This document shows, piece after piece, positions 13,353-25,042 of a DNA stretch of 64,000 nt. The notes under the pieces were generated by a model. The model did not search any database, was not told where the DNA came from, and was given only the letters and a program-made list of their open reading frames with translations. The stretch comes from Cunninghamia lanceolata (lineage: Eukaryota; Streptophyta; Pinopsida; Cupressales; Cupressaceae). Each line of letters begins with the position of its first letter. Within the stretch, counting starts at the first letter, position 1. Made by a program: the position numbers and the translations under genes. Location of the stretch: contig BSBN01000809.1 of the NCBI GenBank assembly GCA_027924645.1, forward strand, positions 46,034,001 to 46,098,000, written 5' to 3'.

Positions 13353-15727
13353 TGTTGGTGCCTGCATGAGCAATCAAGGTTTCAAGCATTTGAACATGCA
13401 GGCACCTTCCCAAAAAATCCAAAGAAGTCCTAAGTCTCTGGCCTCCTCAACATTTTTCAAGTGCAGCATCATATTTTCTTTGGAGGAGGTCATCATCATC
13501 ATGTTTCCGGTCATCACCCTTTTGTTTCTTGCGAGGGTCATCATCATATTTTCTGCCTGCATGATCTTTCACTGGGGTGATTTTTTAACATCGTGTGATC
13601 TTAGTAAAGATCATCCTGATGATGTTGTTGCAAGGTTCTAAGTATGACCCAACCTTTTGTGGGGTCATCATATTTGAACATTGGGTGATCTTGGTTAAGA
13701 TCATCCTGATGTTACTTTATCACTTCATGTTTACTTTATCACCCTGATGCTGCTGATGTCATTCCTATGTCAGGGTGATTTTCGCATGTCTATCAGCTTC
13801 ATCATATTCCAAGGAGGGGGTGATATTTCCAAATATCAGTCATATTCATACATCACCCCGATGTTACAATGGAGCTACAGTGCACCCTAATATTTCTGCG
13901 GGGGTTGATATTTTGAAATATTGGGTGATCTTACGAATATCACCCCGGCACCAATATGATGGTGACATCATCAGGATCTGGAGGGGATCATATTTCTAAC
14001 ACTAGTCATCTTGCGGAGATCCCCTGATATACAAATGTGATGGTGACATCATCCAGATATGTGGAGATGCGCGGTATGCAGATATGATGCTGACGTCATT
14101 AGGATTTTTGTCAACATGCAAGATGTTCATTGGCCAGACATTTGGTATCGGTGAGGTAGGAGGATCTTTCTCTGATGCATCAGGTTGTGCTGATGAAGGT
14201 GAATATCATGATGACTTTCCTTATTGCGGTGATCTTTCCATAAGGGTGATATTTCACATCAGGCTGATGTGAGATATCAGGGTGATGTTTGGGGGCGATT
14301 ATCATGCAGGGTGATGATGACATTAGGGTGATATTTTATGTCCAGATATCATGCTGGAGGATGATGATGATGAAGGCTTATACTAGTGTCGTCAGGAGCA
14401 AAAGCACCGACATCACATATGCTCGCGACCTAGTATATAAGGTAATGAGGAGGTTGCCGCAGGGTGCATGTGGGATATTTTGTTCCTGCATGATTTGAAA
14501 TATCAGGATGATACATTTTGGTGGGAAAGGTTTGTAATGCATAGTATTTCGCATTTCCCAAGGCCGCGGGTTGATACGCCATTAATGGTGGTTGTTGCAG
14601 AGGTATGGGCGATGGCGTGAATGGATCTAGTACCTGATTGAAGTTGTACATCCACGGGCGGTGACGCAAGCCTCGAGAACCTTCCCCTGTCTCCTCCCCT
14701 ACCTACTGCATTGAATATTTGAGTGCCAATTTCTCATGATGCATTGTATCTGGCTGATATTTTGGGGTGCCATTGTATTGAATGATGGGTACACCTTCCT
14801 GCTATATAATGCAGACTGTGTTATTCATTCAAGGTTGTTGAAGGCCTGAGGCATTTTTGTGTAAATAATGAAAGACAGGGCATGATCTTGGTTGTTCTAT
14901 CCCATTTTAGAGTTTATGAGTTGCAACATGAATGTATTTTGCACATATGTTCAGTTTCATGTTGATATAAATGAAAAATGCTATATTGCATGTATTTATC
15001 TGTCTGTCTCCTTTGTTGCATGCCTTTCCTTCTTTTGAATCTAGTTGCTAAGGGTTTCATAGATTCTAGGATACAGGGTTCTGTATCACATGCCTGATCT
15101 CTAACTTCCATTCAAGGAGTGGATTAAATTGTTTTAGGTTAAGCATGGAGAAGGTTGTATGTCTACAGGGATATCTGTAAGTAGAGGTAGCTAAATACCC
15201 ACTCTTGGGTGATGTTTGTAAGGCAAGCATCAAATCCAACCCCCTGAAACTTGAGTGAAAGTTGTAAACCATCTGTTGTATACGTCTAGTTGACTCCTTG
15301 CTCAATGGATAGGCACCAGTCTGCTCCTGGCTCAGTAGTTATGATCCAAAACCCCTTGTCTTGCATCCAGGACATTATGTCCACCCATTTCAACACTTCC
15401 ATCTGTTAGCTGTAGAAGTAGTATTAGGACCCCTGCATACTCTCATACCCACTAGACAAATATGTCCAAGAATGTTGCCAACCTTGTGATCTATCATGCA
15501 GATCTTGGTCCATACATGAGAATATTCTGCCTGTTGTTGTCAAGTAAGATCTTTCTATCATTGAGCTAGTCAAGATTACATCTTTAGTTATAGGGATACC
15601 CCCCTTGGTGTGGCAAAACCAAAAGTGAAGGGGAGGCAGCTCACGCAACCTCCTGTATTAGTTGGTTGAATCTACATGTGCATAGGAACTAGCAAACCCT
15701 GATGCTGATTCAGAAGAAAAACCAACA
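13353..15727 (+). repeat. Element B 3' LTR
   Basis: The LTR is near-identical to 8676-11049. The TATA box is kept (14434). One TGACGTCA is intact at 14091-14098, while counterparts of the 5' LTR sites read TGATGTCA or TGACATCA. I find no clear polypurine tract in the 136 bases (13217-13352) between the gag stop and this LTR. Confidence 0.93.
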
Positions 15728-16400
15728 AGTTCAATGATAGCAAAAAGGTCAAGTTTGCCAAGACAAGGCTAAGAGGTTCTGCACTTGTATGGTGGAACTA
15801 TATGCAAAGCAAGAGGGAGAAGATTGGGAAGAGTCCCATCACTAAATGGAGCAGAATGGTGGCTATGCTCAGAAGCAAGTTCATGCCACCTGACTATGAG
15901 ATTCAAATCATAAGGAGATTTTAGAATCTGAGACAAAAAAGACATGGATGTGGCTGCCTACACAGAACAATTTCATAGACTCTGTATGAGGGCCAATCAT
16001 AATGAAGATGAAAAAGGGATGGTGGCTAGGTACCTAAATGGATTGAAATACAATCTGCAAGATGAGATAAGTTTAGTGTTACCAAAGACAGTGGATGAAT
16101 GTTTCTTATTGGCCTCTAGAGCAGAGGAAAAGCTGAGAAGGAAGGGTGAATAAAGTGCCAGAGGTAGAGGTGGCAGAAACTAAAGAGAAAGAGGCAATTT
16201 TGGCTGTGGACAGTTCAACAAAACTAAAAATAACAGTCAGCAAGAAACACAATCAGAAACAGAGCATAGAGGAGGTTTCAGAGGATAGAGAAGTCATAAT
16301 GTCAAGGGCAGAAATGGTGGAGGAGGTAGAGGACCAAGAGTCTTCACTGGAAGATGTTATGGCTACAACCAAGTTGGCCATACAATGAACAAATGTCTAG
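15728..16400 (+). pseudogene. Element A gag, 3' part with damaged zinc knuckle
   Basis: The sequence continues the gag domain of A: TRLRGSALVWWNYMQ and WSRMVAMLRSKFMP, then TAG near 15922 and a frame change, then AAYTEQFHRLC...VARYLNGLKYNLQDEI and the LASRAEEKLRRK end. At about 16352-16396 a CCHC knuckle reads CYGYNQVGHTMNKC: the second cysteine codon has become TAC (Tyr). The product would be truncated and could not bind RNA normally through this motif. Confidence 0.85.
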
Positions 16401-17125
16401 GGAAAGCCAGCAACTCTCATGACAGTGGGAAGAGAAATCAGTTAGTGAAAGATGATGACTGTGAAAGTGTGAATTCACCAATGGGAAGTGCTGCACCTGT
16501 TCTAGATGGAGAGAGTATGATGATCAAAAGGGCTATGTTGAAGATGCCATTGAAGCAAGAGCCCCCTCAGAGAAAGAATCTTTTTAGAACCCAAGGCCTA
16601 GCCTATGGGAAACTCTGCAAAATCATAGTGGATTCAGGGTCTACTGAGAATGTGGTATCCACTGAGATGGTTGAGAAGTGTAAGTTGAAGAGGCTACCTC
16701 ATATTAGTCCTCACAAGATCTCCTTGTTAAATAAGAACCAAAGTTTCATGGTGGAGGAACAAACTTGGGTTGAATTTGCAATTGGGAACTACAGGGACAA
16801 AGTGCTATGTGAAATCATCCCTATGGATGCATGTCACCTACTTCTTGGCCACCCATGGCAGTATGATGTTAAAGCTCAGCATGATGGTGAGAAGAACACT
16901 TATGTCATCACCAAGAATGGAAGAGCATTCAAAATGGATCCTTTGTTGGAGCAGCCCAAGGGGAAGGAAAATAACAGCAGTGTCATGTTGGTGAATGCCA
17001 AAGAGTTCCTAAACCTCTTGAAGGAGAATGATAAGCAAGGGTATGCCTTGGTCATGAAGCCCAAGAGTGGAATAGATCAGCAAGACAAAAATAGGAGATT
17101 CCATTGGAAGTACAACAACTTCTAG
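16401..17125 (+). pseudogene. Element A aspartic protease region
   Basis: The open frame contains IIVDSGSTENVV (retropepsin DSGS active site) and a later ACHLLLGHPWQYDV motif typical of gypsy proteases. The protease would cleave the polyprotein. It runs in another frame from the downstream RT (overlap 17104-17125), so a frame change separates it from pol. Confidence 0.85.
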
Positions 17126-19950
17126 ATAAGTATCAAGACCTTGTGGTTGAGGAAGTTCCCAACTCCTTACCACCCATGAGGGATATTAGTCATCAAATTG
17201 ACTTAATACCTAGTGCTACATTGCCGTACAAGGCTGCATACAAGCTGACTCCACAGCAAAATGAAGAGGTGGCAAGGCAAATTCAAGATCTCCTGGAGAA
17301 AGAGCTGATTAGGAAGAGTCTAAGTCCTAGTGCAGTTCCAAGTGTACTTGCTCCTAAGAAGGATGGAAAGTGGAGGCTATGCATAGATTCCAGGGCCATA
17401 AACAAGATCACCATAAGGTACAGATTCCCAATGCCAAGGATTGAAGATCTCTTGGATTATCTGGAAGGATCATGCTATTACTCAAAGATTGATTTGAAAT
17501 CTGGATATCATCAAATCTGGATTAGACAGGGAAATGAATGGAAGACTACTTTCAAGACCAATGAAGGTCTTTATGAATGGCTTGTTGTGCCATTTGGTCT
17601 TAGCAATGCGCCAAGTACATTTATGCGCCTGATGAATGAGGTATTAGTTGAATTCATTGGTAAATTTGTTATTGTTTATCTTGATGACATACTAATCTTC
17701 AGCAGGACAAGGGAAGAGCATGTGAAGCATGTTGGTCAGGTGTTGGATAAGCTGCATGAGCACAAGTTGATGATCAACTTAGACAAATGTGAGTTCATGA
17801 AAACTGAACTTGTATACCTAGGATTTGTCATTTCTAATGGTTGTTTGAAGATGGATCCCTTTAAGGTTGAGGCCATTCTCAGTTGGCCTACCCCAAAAAC
17901 AGTGGGAGATGTGAGAAGTTTCCATGGATTGTTGACTTTCTATAGGAAGTTTATCAGAGGTTTCAGTCACATTAGTGCTCCCATCCTCAACACCATCAAG
18001 GGTGGAGTCAAATGTAGATTCCAGTGGACAAAGGAAGCTGATGATAGTTTTGAGTTGTTGAAAACAAAGGTGTCTAAATTACCTACCTTAGTACTCCCTG
18101 ATTTTGATAAGGTGTTTGTTGTTGAGTGTGATGCAAGTTAGCAAGCTATTGGTGTTATTCTTAGCCAAGAAGGACATCCAGTGGTATTCTTTTCAGAAAA
18201 GTTGAATGAAGCCAAGCAAAGGTATTCTACCTATGACTTAGAACTCTATGCAATGGTGCAAGCTCTTAAGAAATGGAGACATTATTTGCTGCCCAAAGAA
18301 TTTATTGTGTTTACTGACAATCATGCTTTAAGCTTTCTTAACAACCAAGAAAAATTGAACCATAGACATGTTAAATGGATGGAACAGTTACAAGTTTATA
18401 CCTTCACAATTAAGCACAAAAGAGGTGTCTCTACCAAGGTGGCTGATGCATTGAGTAGGAGGTTGCTTCTTATTCATGAAATTCAGTTAGAAAGCATGGG
18501 TATTGACTTTTTAAAGGAGCTATATAAAGAAGATTCTGATTTCAAAGAGGCTTATGATGTTTGTATGAACTTGGCTAACACATTCCATGGAGAGTATGCA
18601 GATTTTGTTTTGCAGGAAGGCCTCTTGTTTAAAGGCAATTTGTTGTGTGTCCCTAAGTGCTCCATGTGGGACAACATCATCAAGGAAAAGCATAATGGTT
18701 TTTTAAGAGGACATTTTGGCTTAGACAAGACACTAGAACAAGTCACAAGGTTCTATTTTTGGCCAAAGGTGCAATCAGATGTAAGGAAGTATGTAGCTAG
18801 TTGTGCAATCTGTCAAAGAGCCAAAGGTGTGTCTTCAAATGCAGGTCTATATCAGCCCCTTCCCATTCCCAACAGACCTTGGGAAAGTATCAACATGGAT
18901 TTTGTGCTTGGGTTACCCAAGACAGCCAGAGGGGTGGATAGTGTGTTTGTTATTGTTGATAGGTTCAACAAGATGGCTCATTTTGTGCCATGTAAATGCA
19001 CAAATGATGCATCTCATGTTGCAGGTCTATTTTTCAGAGAGGTAGTAAGGATACATGGTTTACCATTGTCCATTGTAACTGATAGAGATTCTAAGTTTGT
19101 AGGTCACTTCTGGAGGACCTTGTGGAAGAAGCTGGGCACACAGTTGTCCTTTTCATCAGCCTACCATCCACAAAATGATGGTCAGACTGAGGTGGTTAAT
19201 AGATCACTTGGAAACCTTCTAAGGTGCCTTACAAAGCAGCATGGTTTGGCATGGGACTTGGTTATCAGTCAGGCTGAATATGCCTACAATGAGTCAAGGA
19301 ATAGGAGCACTGATAAAAGTCCTTTTGAGATAGTTTATGGCTTTCATCCAAGAGGGCCACTTGAGTTGAAGGATCTCTGAGGTTGGGATAGAAGGAGTGC
19401 ACTTGGTGAAGAGTTTGCTACCTCCATGAAAATAGTCCATGATCAAGTCAAGTTGCAACTAGAAAAACCAGTCACAAAGTACAAAGAAAAGGCAGATGTA
19501 AAGAAAAGAGAAGTACAGTTCAAAGTTGGTGACTTAGTTATGGCATATCTGAGGAAAGAAAGGTTGCCAAAGGGTCAGTGAACTAAACTCCCAATGAATA
19601 AGATTGGGCCATGCAAAATAGTGCATAAATTCGGTCCAAATGCATATGAGATTGAGCTACCAGCTGGCCTTGGTATCTCTCTAATTTTCAATGTTTGTGA
19701 TCTTTTTCCTTTCAGACCTCCATCACCTGGTGAAAGTGGATTAGATGTGGTGGATGAAGATGTTGATTGGATCAAGGATTTGCCTCCAAGCAAACCTTTA
19801 TAGTTGGAGTGCATTCTGGATTCCAAAGTTATCAAGACTTGGAGAGGTGTCTATAAGGACTACTTGGTGAAATGGAAGGATCTCCCTGACTCAGAGGCCA
19901 CCTAGATGACTGAAGCAGATATCTTGAAGCATGGCATGACACTTCAATAA
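17104..19950 (+). pseudogene. Element A pol: RT, RNase H, integrase, chromodomain (5 in-frame stops)
   Basis: One frame holds RT ([25 protein letters not shown], the YLDD site at 17677-17688), RNase H (ends with KVADALSRR near 18460), an HHCC integrase zinc finger (about 18690-18830), the integrase core (DFVLGLP, VTDRDSKF, TEVVNRSL: D, D, E), a GDLVMAYLRKE linker, and a chromodomain remnant (KTWRGVYKDYLVKWKDLPDS, 19839-19898). Stops interrupt at 18139, 19378, 19579, 19801 and 19903; the natural end is TAA 19948-19950. Chromodomains steer integration toward histone-marked chromatin. This copy is inactive as read. Confidence 0.93.
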
Positions 19951-19982
19951 TTGGTAACTCAAAGGACTTGAGTTTTTCCCAT

Positions 19983-19992
19983 AGGGGGAGTA
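19983..19992 (+). promoter_or_regulatory. Element A polypurine tract
   Basis: AGGGGGAGTA directly precedes the 3' LTR and is the expected primer for plus-strand DNA synthesis. Confidence 0.85.
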
Positions 19993-21671
19993 TGGTGCAG
20001 GAGCTTCAGTTTTAGTCATTTTTTTTACTATATCATTTTGTGATCTTGGTATTTTGGTTTTTCCTAAGGCTTTGAAAGCCATTTTCATGTTTGTAATAAG
20101 GACTTAGTCCATTTCAATTGACTAGTCCACTAGAGTGTTTATTAAGACCTATTTTCTAGGTTTTCTCCTTTAGAAACTTAGTTTTTTGAAGAAAATGCTA
20201 TTTTCCCAATGATTCACTGCCTTCATGGCCAGTTGTACGGGCTGTAGGGAAGTGGAAAGGTTAGGAAAAGTTTCTGTAAACATCATATTGTATAAACATG
20301 CCAAAAGAAATGAAAGAGAGGAGTTTTTAGATTGAAAAAATAGTAATTTTCTGTATTCTACGAGAAATAGCCTTCTTGTACGGTTTGGTACAGATAGTAA
20401 GAGGTCCATGGTCTGGAAAATGTGGTTGTAGGTTGAATCACCTTTCATTTGCATTTATTTAGAGCCCTTGAAATGTTTTTACTGCTTTGTTTGAACCCAT
20501 TGTGTGTAAACTGGTTTTTAACCCTCCATAGCTAGGGTTTTGGACAAAATGCATCATTCTTCCTCTGTCCTCTGAAGGTAGTCGCCCATTTCTTGGTGGG
20601 ATGGAGGAAGGTAGAGTATATTTAGTGTTTTGTATTGTTGGCAGGTTAAACTCCTCTCTACAAGGCATATGGCATGCATCTAGCTAGTCTTATTAGTGAC
20701 TAGTTGAGAAATGGATGGTGGAGTGTATCATGATAGTAAGGACACTCAATTTGTTTTGACAAATATAAGGTGGAGTCTGTGTTTGATGGTGGAGACTGAC
20801 TAGTGTAGGACTTGGTGGACCTTGTGCATGCATATTGGATGCCTTTTCTTTCACATTGCTTTCAATTTAGGCCTTTGTTTTCAAGGAAAAGACAATTTGT
20901 TGTTGCTAAACACCTACAGTACAGTATGGTTCTACATGTGTGGGTGGAAGTACCTATTCATGATGTGTATTTGGATATGCATTTAGAGGTGAAGACCATT
21001 TGGAGTTATCAGCATTTAATGTGGTGTTAAACATTCTCTTGGCTACAAGGTTTAATCTTCATTAAATACTGTTTCTTTAAGACAGTCATAAGATAGTTAT
21101 TGTTCTCTATCAGAGCAAGTACAGAAGTGAGGTGCTAGTCTGTGATTGCATGTTGATCCTGCCTTGGTAGGTGTATGATGTGTGAAGATCCATGCTTGTA
21201 GAAAGGAGTTAATGCTAGTTTAGTAGTTCAAAAAAGGCTACAAGGTATAAGTTGTCATTTTAGCACTGTCATAAGACAGTCAAGCTGCAATTTACTATTC
21301 TCTATCTTTGCAAGTGTAACACTTAGTTTTTTGGGTAGTGAGCTAATGTTAGTTATGTCAAAAACAAGCATATGTTGATGGTAGTATGAAGACCTTGATT
21401 GGTAGAGTTGATTGGTAGTAGTTGAGAGCTTTTGAAGGTAGATTGCTGTCCTTGGAGGTGGACTGTGTATAAGGGCTAGTTAGAGCAGTGACTCACCAAT
21501 GAGAAGTTGAATAACATGTGTGGGTGGAGACTAGTGTGTGGACCAAGGTTATGTTAGTTCCTTGAGAAGCCTTGTGTAGGCTTATAATAATAAACACCTT
21601 TGTATACCTCTTAAGGGAAGCTTTGAGATCTAGTGAACTTCAACAACTATTACCATTAGAACTCTGCATCA
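19993..21671 (+). repeat. Element A 3' LTR
   Basis: The LTR starts TGGTGCAG, ends CTCTGCATCA and is followed by CTTAG (21672-21676), the target duplication. It differs from the 5' LTR by scattered substitutions and a few short indels (for example an extra repeat around 21085). Confidence 0.95.
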
Positions 21672-22184
21672 CTTAGGGATACTTGGGTTTAGGGTTTAGG
21701 GGTTTAGGGTTTCTCAGGTTTAGGGGTTAGGAGTTAGGGTTTAGGGGCATTATTTAGTGTTTAGGGTTTATTGTTTTGGGGTTAGGGGTTCAGCTTTAGA
21801 GGTTTAGGGTTTATAGAGAGAGAGGAATGATAGGGAGATATAGAGGAGACCGACGAGAGAGATAGGGAGACAGAGAGTGAGGCATATGGCCAAGGAAATA
21901 GGGAGAGAGATTGAGAGGTATAGGGATGATAGAGATAGGGGTATAGGGGAGAGATATGGAGATAGAGGTTTAGAGTTGATTGGATTTAGGGTTTAGGGGT
22001 TAGGGGTTAAGGTTTAGGGGCATTATTTAGGGTTTATGGTTTAGGGGTTAAGGTTTAGAGGTTTAGGATTTAGTGTTTAGAGAGAGAGGACCAATAGGGA
22101 GATATAGAGAGTGAGGGACATGGCCAAAGACATAGGGTGAGAGATTGAGAGGTAGAGGAATGATAGAGATAGGGAGATAGAGGT
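21672..22184. repeat. TTTAGGG-like and GAGATA composite repeat (right continuation)
   Basis: This is the same composite as 6011-6580: degenerate TTTAGGG, then GAGATAGGGAGA...GACATGGCCAAAG...GATTGAGAGGTAGAGG modules near 21830-21975 and 22090-22184. The telomere-like units are interrupted and variable, so this is interstitial, not a chromosome end. Confidence 0.85.
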
Positions 22185-24138
22185 CTAGGGTTGCATCCTA
22201 GGGGTGTTGTAGTGGATTTTGCGGCCTTAGTGGATTTTTATAAGACATATTCCTTGTTTCCCTTTGATAAATTCCTTACAACACCTTTTCATTTCATGAT
22301 TGCATTGAAAATTTGATGAAAATTGCATGATTTAAGGGTTTTTCACTAGCTTTTCATTGCTTATCGTCACAAGACTACTCTAAAAGCATGTTGTAACAGA
22401 ATTTGTGACTTTATCAGACTTATATCAGACCTATTTACTTCTTCCCTTAGTCACATCCTTTACAACACCTTTTGTTTCACACTTTTGCATTGAAATTTGA
22501 TAAAAAAAAATTGCATGTTTTTAGGCTTTTTCACTAGGTTTGACTAGTCAACTCTCTACAAACACTTTAAAGGCATGTTGTGTCTGAATTTTTCTCACAA
22601 GGTGACTTATTACATTGTTATTATCTGATATCCATCATAAAATTTCACACAACACCCTTTCTATCAGTTGTTTGCATGCTTTTATTGTGAAAAAATTGCA
22701 TATTTTGCTTGATTTTTACCAAGGTTTGACTTGCAAACTTATTAAAATTGAATGGCATGCGTGTTGTGAAGGATATTATTGATATAATTGACTTATTTCC
22801 CTGACATAAGATGCTTCACATCTTAAATTTCATTACAACACTCATTATTTGGACATTTACATTCACATTTTGTGAAAAAATTGCATATTTTTGCATAATT
22901 TCACTAGTTTTTGGACTTACAATCATTTAGGATTGCATTCAAAAGTGTGTTGTGAAGCATATATCTGATTGAAAGGACTGATATTTATTTTATTTACCTC
23001 TTTACCTCATAAATTTTATCACAACACCTTTGCTTTACATAATTCGCATTGAAAAAAAAAAAAGCATAAAAATCTAGCATCTTTAGTTCATTTACATTCA
23101 TATTTCGAGCATTTGATTGCTTGCATATTTCATGGATTCCTCTTGTTATTAAATGAAATATTTATTTACATACATTTATAACAAGAGGAATCCATGAAAT
23201 ATGCAAGCAATCAAATGCTCGAAATATGAATGTAAATGAACTAAAGATGCTAGATTTTTATGCTTTTTTTTTTCAATGTGAATTATGTAAAGAAAAGGTG
23301 TTGTGATCAAATTTATGAGGTTCAGAAGTAAATAAAAGAAATATCAGTCCTTTAAATTAGATATATTCTTCACAACACACTTTTGAATGCAATCCTAAAT
23401 GATTGTAAGTCCAAAAACTAGTGAAATTATGCAAAAATATGCAATTTTTTTCATAAAATGTGAATGTAAATGTCCAAATAAAGAGTGTTGTAATGAAATT
23501 TAAGATGTGAAGTAGAGTATGTCAGGTATATCAGTCAATTATATCAATAATATCCTTCACAACATGCATGCCATGCAATTTTAACAAGTTTGCAAGTCAA
23601 ACCCTAGTAAAAATCAAGAAAAATATGCAATTTTTTCACAATAAAAGCATGCAAACAACTAATAGAAAGGGTGTTGTGTGAAATTTTATTATGGATATAA
23701 GATAATAAACATGTAATCAGTAACCTTTTGAGAAAAAATCAGACACAACATTCCTTTAGAGTGTTTGTAGAGAGTTGACTAGTCAAACCTAGTGAAAAAG
23801 CCTAAAAACATGCAATTTTCAATCAAATTTCAATGCAAAATTGTCAAACAAAAGGTGTTGTAAAGGATGTGACTAAGGGAAGAAGTAAATAGGTCTGATA
23901 TAAGTCTGATAAAGTCACAAATTCTGTTACAACACGCTTGTAGAGTATTCTTGTGAAGATAAGCAATGAAAAGCTAGTGAAAAACCCTTAAATCATGCAA
24001 TTTTCATCAAATTTTCAATGCAATCATGAAATGAAAAGGTATTGTAAGGAATTTATCAGAGGAAATCAAGGAATATGTCTGATAACAATCCACTAAGGCC
24101 ACAAAATCCACTACAACACCCCTAAGATGCAACCCTAG
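22185..24138. repeat. 1.95-kb fold-back with 965-bp arms
   Basis: The left arm 22185-23149 (starts CTAGGGTTGCATC, ends CCTCTTGTTAT) is the inverse complement of the right arm 23178-24138 (starts ATAACAAGAGG, ends GATGCAACCCTAG). The loop 23150-23177 is 28 bases. Each arm consists of about five degenerate units of roughly 185 bp. In the right arm GTGTTGT-type motifs recur near 23299, 23486, 23670, 23853 and 24039, with ACAACAC-type motifs about 90 bp after each. No coding frame was seen. It could be a foldback transposon or a recombination-made palindrome. Confidence 0.9.
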
Positions 24139-25042
24139 AGAGGAATCTAGTGCAAAACCTAGTGAAACTCAACAAAAAGCATAAATCTAAGCTCAAGTAC
24201 ATGAAATGCACTATGAGGACTTGGGAGCTAAACCTTAGGAGGTAAAATTCCCCAAGGGGACATTTTTTGACATTACAAACCCTAAACCCTAAACCTCTAA
24301 ACTTGAACCCCTAACCCCTAAACACCAAATAATGCCCCTAAACCCTAACCCCTAACCCCTAAGCCTAAGAAACCCTAAACCCCAAACCCCTAAACCCTAA
24401 ACCCAACTAACCCTAAACCTTTATCTCCCTATCTCTCCCCTATCTCTCTATCACCGTTGTCCCTCTACCTCTCAATCTCTCTCCCTATGTCTCTAGCCAT
24501 GTCCCTTGCACTCTATCTCTCTATCTCTCCCTTGAGTCTCTGCTATATATCCCTATTGGTCCTATCTCTCTCTCTAAACCTCTAAACCTTAACCCCTAAC
24601 CACAAAACCATAAACCCTAAACCCTAAATAATGCCCCTAAACCCAAGAAACCCTAAACCTCTATCTCCCTATCTCTCCCTATCTCCCTATCTCTATCATC
24701 CCTCTACCTCTCAATCTCTCTCTCTATGTCTCTGGACATGTCTCTCACTCTCTATCTCCCTATCTCTCCCCTCTATCTTCTCTATCTCCCAATCTCTATC
24801 AGTCCCCTCTCTCTATCTCTCTTTAAACCATAAACTTGAAACCCCTAAACCCTATACCCTAAACCTGAGAAACCCTAAACCCCTAAACCCTAAACCCTAA
24901 ACTTGAGTGATGTTAAACTCACAAACCCTATATAATCTCTATCATGGATGGATGATATTTGTTGCAGGACCTGAGGATTCATGTTGATGAATTTTCAAAA
25001 GGTCTTAGTGTCCCTAATGTATGTAAATAAATCTTCCATTGA
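24139..25042. repeat. CCCTAAA-like and CT-rich block
   Basis: About 24139-24275 continues the fold-back family tail. From about 24276 degenerate CCCTAAA units alternate with TCTCCCTATCTC modules carrying GACATGTC-like and CTACCTCTCAATCTC motifs, the inverse of 21672-22184. About 24930-25040 is unique-looking sequence. No gene was seen. Confidence 0.8.

Larger units (their letters stand above)
8676..15727 (+). mobile_element. Element B: gag-only (TR-GAG-like) LTR element nested in A
   Basis: Two LTRs of about 2.37 kb start TGTTGGTGCC and end AAAACCAACA, with perfect inverted tips TGTTGGT/ACCAACA. The flanking AGTTT (8671-8675) and AGTTC (15728-15732) fit a 5-bp target duplication with one later change. 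The interior is only about 2.3 kb, with a primer-binding site and one long gag-like frame. There is no protease, reverse transcriptase or integrase. It must have moved with enzymes from another element. Elements with terminal repeats and only gag have been described as TR-GAG; membership is inferred. Confidence 0.9.
6586..21671 (+). mobile_element. Ty3/gypsy chromovirus element A, with element B nested in gag
   Basis: The element has two LTRs of about 1.67 kb, 5-bp target duplications (CTTAG), a primer-binding site for initiator tRNA-Met, and a polypurine tract. Between them, in order, are gag, aspartic protease, reverse transcriptase, RNase H, integrase and a chromodomain remnant. Protease-RT-RNaseH-integrase order defines Ty3/gypsy; the C-terminal chromodomain marks a chromovirus. 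The integrase wording (SSAYHPQNDGQTEVVNRSL) looks closer to CRM/Galadriel types than to Tekay or Reina, but this is tentative. Without the 7052-bp nested element B, A would be about 8.0 kb. Several in-frame stops and frame changes make it defective. Confidence 0.95.
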
